DNA of 64,000 bases, taken from a bacterium (lineage in GTDB: Bacteria > Babelota > Babeliae > Babelales > GCA-2401785). Under the pieces are notes generated by a model. The model searched no databases and was not told the DNA's origin. It was given only the letters and a program-made list of their open reading frames with translations. The DNA is taken from the NCBI GenBank assembly GCA_023249975.1, contig JAHFBP010000002.1, positions 1 through 64,000 of the forward strand, written 5' to 3'. Made by a program: the position numbers and the translations under genes. Positions 50,929 to 59,737 of the stretch are shown here, piece after piece (positions within the stretch are counted from its first letter, which is position 1; the number at the start of each line of letters is the position of its first letter).

Positions 50929-52434
50929 ATGTCAGATAAGCCTCTTCCCTCATTTGATGCTACCGAAGAACACGCTATTAGAGTTGAGAAAGTAAAAAAA
51001 CTTTCCGATCTTGGTATTCAAGCTTGGCCAGAATTTACCCCAGTTTCGCATACCTGCTCACAACTTAAAAAAGTTGAAAATGTTGTTCAGGGTGAAGAAA
51101 CAACGACTTCTTATTCTATTGCAGGACGTATTATGTCCCGCCGTGAACATGGAAAAACCATGTTTATGGTTATTCGTGATCGATCTGACAGCATTCAGGT
51201 GTATGTCAAAAAAGATGTTTTGGGTGAAGATTCATTTACACACATTTCGCATTTAATCGATTTGGGCGATATTCTCTGGGTTGAAGGACCACTTTTTATC
51301 ACCAAGACGGGTGAACTAACCCTCGCGGTCAAATCGTGGAAATTACTCAGCAAATGTTTGCATCCGCTGCCAGAAAAGTTTCATGGCTTGACTGATGTTG
51401 AACAACGATATCGTCAGCGCTATCTTGATATGATCAGCAATCACGATACCCAAAAGAAATTTATTGCACGATCAAAAGCGCTCAGCGCGATTCGATCATT
51501 TTTGCAAGACAAAGACTTTTTGGAAGTTGAAACTCCTATGCTCCACCCTATTGCAGGTGGCGCAGCAGCTCGTCCATTTTCAACCCATCACAACGCCTAC
51601 GATATGGAACTTTTTTTGCGCATTGCGCCTGAACTGTACCTAAAAAGACTTGTGATTGGTGGATTTGAACGCGTGTTTGAGATTAATCGCAACTTCCGCA
51701 ACGAAGGTGTTTCGACTCGTCACAATCCTGAATTTACCATGCTCGAATTTTACATGGCCCACGGTGATTATCGTGATGGCATGAAAATTGCCGAAGAGCT
51801 CATTGCGCACGCCGTCAAAACCGCGCATGAAACAACGGTGGTAGAATTTGGAAATCATGTAATCAATTTTACGGCTCCCTTTGCACGCATGACCGTTGAA
51901 CAAGCCATTGAACAAATCGGTGGGATTGATGCAAAAATGCTGTTACCAGGCAAAATTGATGCCGTAATTGCCGAGCACAAAGTTCATGTTGCCAACAAAA
52001 ACGCATCTCACGGGGAAAAGCTATTTGCCCTGTTTGAAGAACTTGTTGAATCAAAAATTGTACAACCTACGTTTATCATTGGGTATCCGATCGAAATTTC
52101 GCCTTTGGCAAAACGCGATCCAAAAAATCCAGAACTGGCTACTCGCTTTGAGCTTTTTGTAGCTGGCATGGAATTGGCCAATGGATTTACTGAGCTGAAT
52201 GATCCATTTGATCAAGCTGACCGCTTCAAGCAACAACTTGGAGCCAAAGCTGGCGGAGACCATGAAGCTCACAACTATGACGCTGATTATATTCATGCAC
52301 TTGAATATGGACTTGCGCCAACGGTTGGTGTGGGTATTGGAATGGATCGACTCATGATGATGGTGACCAACACAACTTCGATTAAAGACATTATTCTGTT
52401 TCCTACTATGAAAAATCGGGAACACGCCGGATAG
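50929..52434 (+). CDS. lysS: lysyl-tRNA synthetase, class II
   Basis: Charges tRNA-Lys. 501 aa with an N-terminal OB-fold anticodon domain (SYSIAGRIMSRREHGKTMFMVIRD) and a class II catalytic core. Motif 1 is near SAIRSFLQDKDFLEVETPML. Motif 2, FRNEGVSTRHNPEF, is at 256-269. Motif 3, GVGIGMDRLMM, is at 467-477. The family-specific IAPELYLKRLVIGGF and FVAGMELANGFTELNDP are present. Only 13 bp separate it from frr, and the HAM1-type genes follow 55 bp later with their own ribosome-binding sites, suggesting one operon of translation and nucleotide-pool functions. Confidence 0.97.
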   Translation: MSDKPLPSFDATEEHAIRVEKVKKLSDLGIQAWPEFTPVSHTCSQLKKVENVVQGEETTTSYSIAGRIMSRREHGKTMFMVIRDRSDSIQVYVKKDVLGEDSFTHISHLIDLGDILWVEGPLFITKTGELTLAVKSWKLLSKCLHPLPEKFHGLTDVEQRYRQRYLDMISNHDTQKKFIARSKALSAIRSFLQDKDFLEVETPMLHPIAGGAAARPFSTHHNAYDMELFLRIAPELYLKRLVIGGFERVFEINRNFRNEGVSTRHNPEFTMLEFYMAHGDYRDGMKIAEELIAHAVKTAHETTVVEFGNHVINFTAPFARMTVEQAIEQIGGIDAKMLLPGKIDAVIAEHKVHVANKNASHGEKLFALFEELVESKIVQPTFIIGYPIEISPLAKRDPKNPELATRFELFVAGMELANGFTELNDPFDQADRFKQQLGAKAGGDHEAHNYDADYIHALEYGLAPTVGVGIGMDRLMMMVTNTTSIKDIILFPTMKNREHAG

Positions 52435-52489
52435 TCAAGAAAGACGATAAGACATACACAAATTCACACCGTGTAAGGGGAAGAAGAAT

Positions 52490-53071
52490 ATGGGTACAGA
52501 ACTTATTTTTGTGACGGGTGATCGCAAAATTTTTACTGAAGTGGAAGATTTTTTCAAGCGCCATGCACCTGAAATCCAACTGATTCATAAGTCACCACAG
52601 TGGCATGAATTGCAAAGTTTGGATGAGCGTAAGGTTATTGAATACAAAATTATTAAAGCATGGCGTCATTATCAACAACCTCTTTTGGTCGAAGATTCTG
52701 GTTTTTATTTTAAGCGATACCCCTCATACCCAGGCACTCTTTCTGAGTTTGCACTTTCTGGTCTTGCACGCGGTGGCTTGAACAAACTGTGTCGCGTCAA
52801 TAACGAGGCAATGGCATTCAGTTGGGTTGGATTTATCACCCAAAGCAACGCAGACTGCTATTTTAATGATACATCCGAAGGATATATCATGGATGACGCT
52901 GCGCCCATCGAACAAGGAAATATCGATTTGTACACCGTGTTTCATCCAGAGGGCGCTCCGCGAACTCTTGAAGAAATGAGCGGCAACACGCAACTCGACA
53001 CATTTTCACCACGCCTGAAAGCCTTTGACAAATTCCTTAAGTGGTACCGAACGAATGAAGAAGGAATATAG
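52490..53071 (+). CDS. HAM1/RdgB-family non-canonical NTP pyrophosphatase-like protein, copy 1
   Basis: 193 aa. The family hydrolyses ITP/XTP and related bases to protect DNA and RNA. Visible are LIFVTGDRKIFTEVEDFF (family: T-x-N-x-x-K), LLVEDSGFYF (family: VEDSGL), YPGTLSEF (family: PGxxSA) and a C-terminal TFSPRLKAFDKFL (family: SHR-A). Asn in the substrate loop is replaced by Asp in TGD, and the terminal SHR by SPR, so substrate preference may differ. AAGGGGAAG precedes the ATG. It is followed after 2 bp by a second copy. Confidence 0.82.
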   Translation: MGTELIFVTGDRKIFTEVEDFFKRHAPEIQLIHKSPQWHELQSLDERKVIEYKIIKAWRHYQQPLLVEDSGFYFKRYPSYPGTLSEFALSGLARGGLNKLCRVNNEAMAFSWVGFITQSNADCYFNDTSEGYIMDDAAPIEQGNIDLYTVFHPEGAPRTLEEMSGNTQLDTFSPRLKAFDKFLKWYRTNEEGI

Positions 53072-53073
53072 CG

Positions 53074-53739
53074 TTGATACACAAAATTCATTACGTAACC
53101 AGCAACCGCGGTAAAGTTCGTGAAGCCAAGCGATTGGCCAGCATTGATGCGCCTTTTATTAAAATTATTGATAAAAACACAGAGCTTGAAGAAATTCAAA
53201 CTTTTGATGAAAAAACCGTTATTGTTCACAAAGCTCGCCAGGCATGGAACCTCGTTCAAGGCCCGCTGCTCGTTGACGATGCCGGATTTTATATCAAAAA
53301 GTATGGTTTTTACCCAGGAACTCTTGCCAAACCAACGGCAATCAGTCTCGGTTGGGAAGGGATTTATCGCCTGATCGAAGATGACAATCGCGTCAGCATT
53401 TATTGCCGCATTTGTTATACCCACGATGGTGAAACACTTCATCACTTTAGAGCTGACACCGAAGGTGAAATTATTACGCCTCCTTCACTTGAATTGCTCA
53501 ATGCACGTGGATTTGCCTCAATTTTCAGACCAACAGGTAGTCGATTTACCTATCTGCAAATGGCCGGAAAACCTGAAGCGAATAACTTTTACCACCGCAC
53601 AAAAGCGCTCAAGTTATTCTACGAATGGTACATCAAAAACCTTCCTCAAGCCCCGCTACCATCAATTTTGGCAGGAATGTCTGAATCTGATCTGCAAGGC
53701 CCTGAGATGCACGCCTCGGAACACCAAGAAGAAGAATAA
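53074..53739 (+). CDS. HAM1/RdgB-family non-canonical NTP pyrophosphatase-like protein, copy 2
   Basis: 221 aa from a TTG start 2 bp after copy 1, with GAAGGA about 8 nt upstream inside the end of copy 1. It keeps a more canonical N-terminus, IHYVTSNRGKVREAK (T-S-N-x-G-K), then LLVDDAGFYI, YPGTLAKP and FYHRTKALK. A Ser/Glu-rich tail of about 30 residues is extra. The tight spacing points to translational coupling with copy 1; a tandem duplication that has diverged, possibly acting as a heterodimer. Confidence 0.83.
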   Translation: MIHKIHYVTSNRGKVREAKRLASIDAPFIKIIDKNTELEEIQTFDEKTVIVHKARQAWNLVQGPLLVDDAGFYIKKYGFYPGTLAKPTAISLGWEGIYRLIEDDNRVSIYCRICYTHDGETLHHFRADTEGEIITPPSLELLNARGFASIFRPTGSRFTYLQMAGKPEANNFYHRTKALKLFYEWYIKNLPQAPLPSILAGMSESDLQGPEMHASEHQEEE

Positions 53740-53780
53740 GCTAAGCCCACAGAATAATTTGAAATTAAAGCTACAACCTC

Positions 53781-53914
53781 CCGTCCGCATTCCCTGAGTG
53801 TTTTGTGAGATTTTTAATCGAATAAAATGTATCGAAGGGTCGGCATACTACAAATTCACACCCTTCGATACTATTTTTCTTACGAAAAATCACTCAGGGC
53901 ATGCGGACTTAGGG
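53781..53914. repeat. ~134-bp inverted-repeat element, copy 2
   Basis: The arms (53781-53838 and 53861-53914) share the outer GCATTCCCTGAGTG / CACTCAGGGCATGC and inner TATCGAAGGG / CCCTTCGATA cores with the element at 36563-36710. It lies between the second HAM1-type gene and recJ. Open frames crossing it are not genes. Confidence 0.88.
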
Positions 53915-53942
53915 ATGGACCAAATTTTTAAGGTCTCAATCA

Positions 53943-55703
53943 ATGCAATCTGCCCCAATTTCCAAAATGCCGTGCGAGTCGAGATTACGCCAGGGCCTCA
54001 AGTTCCGCTGGACCATCCACACAGCACCCAATGCTGCCGTCATGGAAATTGCCCGCACACATTGCCTCACCTACCCCATCGCGCATTGTCTTTATGCACG
54101 CGAAATTCGCGAAAAAGACCAAATTTCAAGATTACTCACCACCGACAAAGATCGTGATGTTGCACATTCTTCGCTGCTCAAAGGAGCACTGCAATCGATT
54201 GCCCGCATCAAATTGGCCATTGAACGTGGCGAAAAAATTCTGATATTCGGCGATTACGACGTTGACGGCATTACCTCATCATCCATCATGCTTTTGGCGC
54301 TTTTGCCACTCAAAGCTAACGTAAATTTCTATCTACCCAACCGCAAAAAAGATGGCTACGGGCTTTCCGTTTCGGCCGTTGAGCGAGCTGTACACAATGG
54401 GTACTCACTCATCATCACGGTGGACAACGGCATCAGCGCTTTTGCCGCTGCATTTCGCGCACAAGAGCTGAAAATTGATTTGATTATTACCGACCATCAC
54501 CAACCCCATGATGACGTTCCTCCTGCATTTGCGATCGTAAATCCACAACAAAAAGACTGCCCCTTCCCTGCCAAAAGTCTGGCCGGGGTCGGAGTCGCTT
54601 TTAAGTTAATGTGCTTGCTCTACGAACAATTGGGCAAAAATTTACCTGAAAAAGTGTATGAATTGCTCACGTTGGGGACCGTTGCCGACGTTGTGGCACT
54701 TACCGGCGAAAATCGCTATTGGGTGCAATACGGACTCAGTTTGATCAACAAACACAAAAGCCGCGCCATCACGCAACTGCTAGCCAACTCAAACTTTACC
54801 AAATCACAGGTTGGATCGCGTGACATCGGGTTTATGGTCGCACCGCAACTGAACGCTTTGGGCCGAATCGACGACCCGCGTGACGCCGTGGCATTCATGA
54901 TCAGCACGCATGACGACATTATTGAGCGCGTCGGCAAAAAGCTGAAAGAAATTAACGACGAACGAAAAAAAATTGATCGCGACATTTTTCTGCAAATGGA
55001 AGAGGCTATTGCCAACAAAACGATTGACCTATCCAAAGAACATGTCATTTTTGCAGCCAGCAAAACATGGCCTGCGGGTGTTATCGGCCTAGTTGCCGGT
55101 AAATTAGTGCAACATTACGGCCGCCCCACCTTTTTGCTCCATTTGACCGCAGATGGCCTTGCCAAAGGTTCATGCAGATCAGTTCCTGGACTTGATTTGT
55201 TTGGAGCGCTCAAAGAGCACGAAGATTTGCTCATCAGCTTTGGTGGCCACACCAGTGCTGCCGGGCTTGCACTCAAACAAGAAAATTTACCTGAACTCAA
55301 ATCACGGCTGGAAGCCACCGTTGCACGACAATTTACACTCAATGACTTGCAACCGAATATCACCATTGACGCGCCATTGGAATTACCCGAAATTACACCG
55401 GCCCTGATGGCCGACTTGGACCGCCTCGAGCCTTTTGGCCACAAAAATCATGAGCCAACCTTCCTCATTCCCGACGTCACCCTCGTCCGCGAGCCACAAT
55501 TGCTCAAAGATGCGCACGTCAAAGCGTCTGTTTTCAGCCAGGGCACCATCAAACCCATTATTTTCTTTAATCGCCCTGACATCTACCAAGCGCTGAGCAC
55601 CATTGGCGACAAACCTTTTGATATCGTGGCAACCGTCACCAGGAATGAATGGAACGGTAAAACCACCCTGGAACTGATGGGCCAAGACATCGCAATTGGC
55701 TAA
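53943..55703 (+). CDS. recJ: single-stranded-DNA-specific exonuclease RecJ
   Basis: 5'-3' ssDNA exonuclease of recombination and mismatch repair. The DHH phosphoesterase motifs are in order: GDYDVDG (residues 103-109), TVDNG (159-163), TDHHQPHDD (183-191), GTVADVV and LNALGRI. The DHHA1 domain has SFGGHTSAAG, and a C-terminal OB-like domain follows. At 586 aa it is normal. The ATG at 53943 lacks a clear ribosome-binding site; ATG at 53967 is an alternative. The 3' end (from about 55560) is present twice more downstream as detached fragments, marking recJ as the left boundary of the accessory island. Confidence 0.95.
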   Translation: MQSAPISKMPCESRLRQGLKFRWTIHTAPNAAVMEIARTHCLTYPIAHCLYAREIREKDQISRLLTTDKDRDVAHSSLLKGALQSIARIKLAIERGEKILIFGDYDVDGITSSSIMLLALLPLKANVNFYLPNRKKDGYGLSVSAVERAVHNGYSLIITVDNGISAFAAAFRAQELKIDLIITDHHQPHDDVPPAFAIVNPQQKDCPFPAKSLAGVGVAFKLMCLLYEQLGKNLPEKVYELLTLGTVADVVALTGENRYWVQYGLSLINKHKSRAITQLLANSNFTKSQVGSRDIGFMVAPQLNALGRIDDPRDAVAFMISTHDDIIERVGKKLKEINDERKKIDRDIFLQMEEAIANKTIDLSKEHVIFAASKTWPAGVIGLVAGKLVQHYGRPTFLLHLTADGLAKGSCRSVPGLDLFGALKEHEDLLISFGGHTSAAGLALKQENLPELKSRLEATVARQFTLNDLQPNITIDAPLELPEITPALMADLDRLEPFGHKNHEPTFLIPDVTLVREPQLLKDAHVKASVFSQGTIKPIIFFNRPDIYQALSTIGDKPFDIVATVTRNEWNGKTTLELMGQDIAIG

Positions 55704-55801
55704 AAAACACGATTTTACAACTCGAAATTGAGTTTTTTTTAAAACAAACTAGCTTTAAATTGATTTAATCAGGTGCGGATACCGAACAAAGGATTCTACT
55801 T

Positions 55802-56713
55802 ATGTTGTTCAAAAAACTTTGGCATTCGTTGTTATCGTTATTTTCACAAATAACACCAATCACCGAAATTAATAGCCTTGAAGAATTGCAAAAACTATCG
55901 CTTAAGCAATTGTCCTCTGTGACCGCATTAAATCTTGACAATAGCAATCTTAATTCAAATAAAAGAAATATTCTCATCTCTGCATTGAGTGCTATGCCGA
56001 ATCTCGAAATATTATCACTTAATAATACCAACCTTAATCCTGATGGAATGCAAGCGATTGCTCCTAGCTTGATGAATCTACATTGCTTAAGTCTTGATAC
56101 AAATAATCTTGGCGAAGCCGGAGCACAAATCCTTGCAGCTAACTTAATAAATATGCCCAACTTGCATGACCTATCTCTTGAAGATAACAATCTTAATAAT
56201 GCTGGAATACAGGCCATCATACCTGCATTAAGGAATGTATCTCAATTCAGGACACTAAATCTTGCCATTAATCATTTAGATGAAGCCGGCATGCAAGCAA
56301 TAGCTCCTACTTTGAGCAAGATGACCGACTTGAAAATACTCAATCTTGGTTATAATAACTTTGGAACAAATGGAGCAAACAGCCTCGCAATCTCCTTAAA
56401 AACTATGTCTAAATTAGAAATTTTATTTTTGCATGGGATTAACCCTGGTCAAGCAGGAACAAGTGCTCTTATATCCAGCTTGATAACTCTGCCTAATCTA
56501 CAAATGTTAAATCTTGCAATGAATCGTATAGATCAAGCAGAAGCAAAAGCTCTCGCTCATTCTTTAAGCGAAATGCCTAAATTAGAATTACTAAATCTTT
56601 CTTATAACAAATTTTCACTAACTGTTCTGGGTGAAATACGCGCAATAACTAACCAAAATGAAATACATGCAATAATTCATAAAACAGCCCCGAACTGCCG
56701 AGTTATTTCTTAG
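55802..56713 (+). CDS. leucine-rich-repeat protein (303 aa), RNI-like
   Basis: AAAGGA precedes the ATG by 8 nt. A short hydrophobic N-terminus (MLFKKLWHSLLSLFS) may be a weak signal or anchor. The rest is about eight LRRs of 28-29 residues with the ribonuclease-inhibitor pattern, for example MPNLEILSLNNTNLNPDGMQ and LNLAMNRIDQAEAKALAHSL. The C-terminus KTAPNCRVIS closely matches RTAPNCRIVF of the LRR protein at 58645, so the two are paralogues. Protein-protein binding is the expected role; the partner is unknown. Confidence 0.88.
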   Translation: MLFKKLWHSLLSLFSQITPITEINSLEELQKLSLKQLSSVTALNLDNSNLNSNKRNILISALSAMPNLEILSLNNTNLNPDGMQAIAPSLMNLHCLSLDTNNLGEAGAQILAANLINMPNLHDLSLEDNNLNNAGIQAIIPALRNVSQFRTLNLAINHLDEAGMQAIAPTLSKMTDLKILNLGYNNFGTNGANSLAISLKTMSKLEILFLHGINPGQAGTSALISSLITLPNLQMLNLAMNRIDQAEAKALAHSLSEMPKLELLNLSYNKFSLTVLGEIRAITNQNEIHAIIHKTAPNCRVIS

Positions 56714-56737
56714 AAGCATCAGTTAATTAAATTATCG

Positions 56738-56767
56738 GGGAAGGTGAAAACATCTTCCCTTTTTTTT
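56738..56767 (+). terminator. terminator of LRR gene 1 (conserved type)
   Basis: GGGAAGGTG-AAAA-CATCTTCCC followed by eight T residues. Near-identical terminators follow the LRR genes at 59587 and 62764. Confidence 0.85.
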
Positions 56768-56840
56768 CATCAAAAAATCAACTCTACAATTTTCGAGACT
56801 ATTTGATTTAGCAGCATTTTCGTCAAGATTGCACCTTGAT

Positions 56841-56878
56841 TTATCGACATACCCACTCATTTAATACCCTGAATTATC
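56841..56878 (+). repeat. short dispersed intergenic repeat, copy 1
   Basis: TTATCGACAT then CACTCATTTAATACCCTG. It recurs at 62058-62094 with a few changes, outside genes, and immediately precedes the first detached recJ end. Confidence 0.65.
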
Positions 56879-56881
56879 AAC

Positions 56882-57024
56882 ATTTTCTTTAATCGCCCTG
56901 ATATCTACCAATCACTGAGCACCATCGGCGACAAGCCTTTTGATATCGTAGCCACGGTTACCAGGAATGAATGGAATGGAAAAACCACCCTGGAACTTAT
57001 GGGCCAAGACATTGCAATCGTCTG
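56882..57024 (+). pseudogene. detached recJ 3' end, remnant 1
   Basis: Aligns in frame with the last 48 codons of recJ (55560-55703), from IFFNRPDIYQ to LELMGQDIA and a stop. Nearly all differences are at silent third positions (about a dozen), with only two amino-acid changes. There is no start or upstream part, so it is not a gene. The pattern suggests DNA from a diverged but functional recJ, not slow decay in place. Confidence 0.9.
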
Positions 57025-57184
57025 AAATTCAAGACTGTTTTCGACCAAAAACATCAAGAAATACAAAAAGAGGCTCTTTTTCATACCCTTTTGAAATTAT
57101 GCTATACTTAAATTATACAATTAAAACCTGCAAAATATGCAACTTGTTGGCTTGCAGGATGATTTTGCTGTGGAGGCTATAATT

Positions 57185-57928
57185 ATGAAAAAAACTTTAT
57201 TACTCACATTGATACTCTCGAGTTTCGGAACATCTCAAATAGATGCGGTTCAAGGCGACTCATCTGCCATTGCGCAAGTTATGATAAACGACCGATTTGG
57301 CACCAACATTGCTCGGTTCTTAACACCTGAAGAGCAATTTAGTTTTGCATTGAGCCATAAATCTGCAAGTCGATCGATTCGTAAGGCGGATATTGCTATT
57401 ACGACAATTAAACAATTGATCGACCTGCCAGAAATTTTTTTGGATAGAGTTACGAGTGTGCTTCTTTCTCAGCAATTTGAAACTGTATTATTCGAGCGGG
57501 AATGCCAAGATGTTATAGGTAAAATTAGCCGTATGGCGAATTTGATATGTCTTGATCTTTATAACAACTGTTTATCACATATCCCAGTTACTACAATCGC
57601 GAACAGTCCGTACATGGCAAAACTGACAACTCTTCGTTTGGGGTTTAATTGCATTCATGACGCCGGAGCTATAGCAATCGCAAACAGTCCGTACATGCGT
57701 AATCTGACAACTCTTGACCTTGCGTGCAACCGCATTGGAGCTGCCGGAGCTATAGCAATCGCAAAGAGTCCGTACATGCGTAATCTGACAGCCCTTGACC
57801 TTTTTGGCAACAAAATTGGAGCTGATGGAGCACGAGCCATTGTCGAAGCACTCAGAGACTTTCCACACCTTCAAAAGCTGAATCTTTGCAATAACCATAT
57901 CTTAAATGTACAAATAAATGAGTGGTAA
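57185..57928 (+). CDS. secreted F-box-like / leucine-rich-repeat protein (247 aa)
   Basis: The ATG at 57185 follows GGAGG at 9 nt; the open frame further upstream is not used. The signal peptide is MKKTLLLTLILSSFGTSQIDA. Residues about 33-66 (INDRFGTNIARFLTPEEQFS followed by FALSHKSASRSI) have the spacing and hydrophobic pattern of an F-box. Residues 115-243 are RNI-type LRRs, three of them from 84-bp DNA repeats with the motif SPYMRNLTTLDLACNRIGAAG. F-box plus LRR is the architecture of eukaryotic SCF substrate receptors. The LRRs are certain; the F-box is a by-eye call. Confidence 0.82.
   Translation: MKKTLLLTLILSSFGTSQIDAVQGDSSAIAQVMINDRFGTNIARFLTPEEQFSFALSHKSASRSIRKADIAITTIKQLIDLPEIFLDRVTSVLLSQQFETVLFERECQDVIGKISRMANLICLDLYNNCLSHIPVTTIANSPYMAKLTTLRLGFNCIHDAGAIAIANSPYMRNLTTLDLACNRIGAAGAIAIAKSPYMRNLTALDLFGNKIGADGARAIVEALRDFPHLQKLNLCNNHILNVQINEW
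57590..57840 (+). repeat. 84-bp tandem repeats in the F-box-like/LRR gene
   Basis: Three units share GCAATCGCAAACAGTCCGTA and CATGCGTAATCTGACA with very few changes, each encoding one 28-residue LRR. Recent in-frame duplication. Confidence 0.88.
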
Positions 57929-58003
57929 TATGCCTCTTGTGGGATATGTAAATTGTAGGGGGTGCTCGCAAAAAAACTTTGTATAATGCGGCAAAAACTA
58001 TCA

Positions 58004-58200
58004 AAAAGGCCCTCTTTTTAGCACACGCCCCCCCCAGCTTGAAATTACCTGGCCGATGTACATACTTAAGGTAATACAATTAGGGCCCAGGCGACGATAC
58101 TTAGTTTTAATCAGTATGCAGTGTGATTCTGCGCAAAATAGAGGTTATATAATAAAAATGATGAATAAACTTCATACACTTATACTTATGCTGCTTCTTG
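58004..58200 (+). repeat. long duplicated leader segment, copy 1
   Basis: AAAAGGCCCTCTTTTTAGCA, then CATACTTAAGGTAATACAA, then TTAGTTTTAATCAGTATGCA and the start of the following gene. The same order recurs at 61373-61571 before its paralogue, so leader and gene were copied together. Confidence 0.88.
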
Positions 58201-58562
58201 GAGTTCCAGCCAGGACCATGCACAACGACACGCATCAATTACAGCCTTGGTTTGTAAATACATATTATCAGTTTTTTTTGAGTCAATACGATAATCCAAG
58301 GGCCTGTAGATTTCAATATCTTGTAAATGAATATAATAGAACAGACCCCAACAATACCGAAGCTTTAGATTTACTGTATGGTCAAATTATCGAACTATTA
58401 CCTGCTCGGCCATTGCCACGCAGAGACCTTTTGGCAAGCTTTAACGCTGCGGCAATCACTCAACCACGCATTAACGTTCAATCAGACAGCCTAGATGAAT
58501 CTGTTAATAATCATCAGATTGATCTGATGTGTAATGAAAACCCCGACGACTCCCTGCCTTGA
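58158..58562 (+). CDS. small secreted protein, paralogue A (134 aa)
   Basis: Starts at tandem ATGs (58158/58161) giving the signal peptide MMNKLHTLILMLLLGVPARTM. The mature part is short and hydrophilic, with TDPNNTEALDLLYGQIIELL and a C-terminal DLMCNENPDD. The paralogue at 61528 shares the signal peptide, the TDP-motif, LLPR-LL-FN-AA and DLMCNE. An upstream open frame from 58056 is non-coding leader, since the same leader precedes the paralogue. Function unknown. Confidence 0.78.
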   Translation: MMNKLHTLILMLLLGVPARTMHNDTHQLQPWFVNTYYQFFLSQYDNPRACRFQYLVNEYNRTDPNNTEALDLLYGQIIELLPARPLPRRDLLASFNAAAITQPRINVQSDSLDESVNNHQIDLMCNENPDDSLP

Positions 58563-58644
58563 TTTCACATCAAAGCCAATTAAGACCAGGTAAATATTCA
58601 CCTTATTGGATTTGCAAGATAATCCTGCTTCAGGAGATTACATA

Positions 58645-59562
58645 ATGAAAAACATATTTAAAAAATTAATGTTCGCGATCATGGCGTTCGGCTTTTTTGG
58701 AGATTCTGCAAAGTCCGTCGAAAGCTTACAAAGCTTATGCGTGAACGCACTTATCACCAATCAAATGATTAATACATTTATTGCAAAAAATCCTGAGTGC
58801 TATGACCCAATCAGAAAAAAAGACACTAATTACTTAATTGAAAAATTAAAAGCAACACTTAAAGGCAATGGCTATCCCCAAGCCATAACCCAAGATCTTA
58901 TTGATGGTTTCATTAATAAATTGCGTGAACGAGTGAGTAGTTTTGATGCAGCAGTTTTCCGAAAGTTGCGCGATCCTTATCCACCTAATCCTGATAGACT
59001 GATCTCTATTAATAATTTTGAAAAATTGTTGAAGCTTTCCCATGAGCAGTCGCCTTATATTGTATGGCTAAGCGTTAACTTTAATAATCTTGATATGCCT
59101 ATATTAAATACCATCGCCCCTATTTTGAGTACTATGATACATCTGCAACATCTAGATTTTAGTCATAATAAACCTGGTGAAGCAGAAGCTGAAGCACTCG
59201 CCTCCGCCTTGATGAATATGCATCACTTAACAGTATTGTATCTTGATCATAACAACTTTGAGATTACTGGAATAGAGGCAATCGCCACCGCCTTGAGTAA
59301 TAAGTCCAACCTAGAAAGATTATCTTTTAATGACAATAATTTGGGTGTTGCTGGAGCTAAAGCAATTGCTTTAGCACAGTATTTATCTCTTGCCAAAAAT
59401 AATTTTGGCGTTGAGGGAATAGAAGCCCTCATTCCGGCCTTTGCAACTATGAAAAATATGAGAGATCTATATCTTTACGAAAACAAGATTGGAGCAGCGC
59501 AACAAACCAAAATACGCGATATAATGGCCAGAACTGCGCCCAACTGTCGAATTGTTTTTTAA
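58645..59562 (+). CDS. secreted leucine-rich-repeat protein (305 aa), paralogue of the 55802 gene
   Basis: The ATG at 58645 has AGGAGA 7 nt upstream. A signal peptide (MKNIFKKLMFAIMAFGFFGDSAKS) is followed by an N-terminal helical domain of about 100 residues that the 55802 protein lacks. Six or so RNI-type LRRs follow, such as MHHLTVLYLDHNNFEITGIE and LEALIPAFATMKNMRDLYL-type units. One LRR (AKAIALAQYLSLAKNNFG) is shortened. The C-terminus matches the 55802 protein (TAPNCRIVF). It is followed by the conserved terminator and a recJ remnant. Confidence 0.86.
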   Translation: MKNIFKKLMFAIMAFGFFGDSAKSVESLQSLCVNALITNQMINTFIAKNPECYDPIRKKDTNYLIEKLKATLKGNGYPQAITQDLIDGFINKLRERVSSFDAAVFRKLRDPYPPNPDRLISINNFEKLLKLSHEQSPYIVWLSVNFNNLDMPILNTIAPILSTMIHLQHLDFSHNKPGEAEAEALASALMNMHHLTVLYLDHNNFEITGIEAIATALSNKSNLERLSFNDNNLGVAGAKAIALAQYLSLAKNNFGVEGIEALIPAFATMKNMRDLYLYENKIGAAQQTKIRDIMARTAPNCRIVF

Positions 59563-59586
59563 AAAACATTGATTAATTAAAATGCC

Positions 59587-59616
59587 GGGGAAGGTGAAAA
59601 CGCCTTCCCCTTTTTT
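59587..59616 (+). terminator. terminator of LRR gene 2 (conserved type)
   Basis: GGGGAAGGTG-AAAA-CGCCTTCCCC followed by six T residues. Confidence 0.88.
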
Positions 59617-59627
59617 GTGCTCAAAAT

Positions 59628-59737
59628 TTTGATATCGTGGCGACCGTCACCCGCAATGAATGGAATGGTAAAACCACCCTTGAGCTACCCGCCCGCCAAA
59701 GCTTTAGCACCGGAGAGATGGGCCAAGACATCACAAC
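59628..59737 (+). pseudogene. detached recJ 3' end, remnant 2
   Basis: FDIVATVTRNEWNGKTTLEL then MGQDIT aligns with the recJ C-terminus. All codon differences before the break are silent (GCG for GCA, CGC for AGG, AAT for AAC, CTT, GAG, CTA). A 30-bp in-frame insertion at 59688-59717 encodes PARQSFSTGE. It is a different allele from remnant 1 and not expressed as a gene. Confidence 0.88.

Noticed and set aside
53798-54157. 119-aa open frame upstream of recJ
   Set aside because: Crosses the inverted-repeat element and runs in a wrong frame through the recJ start.
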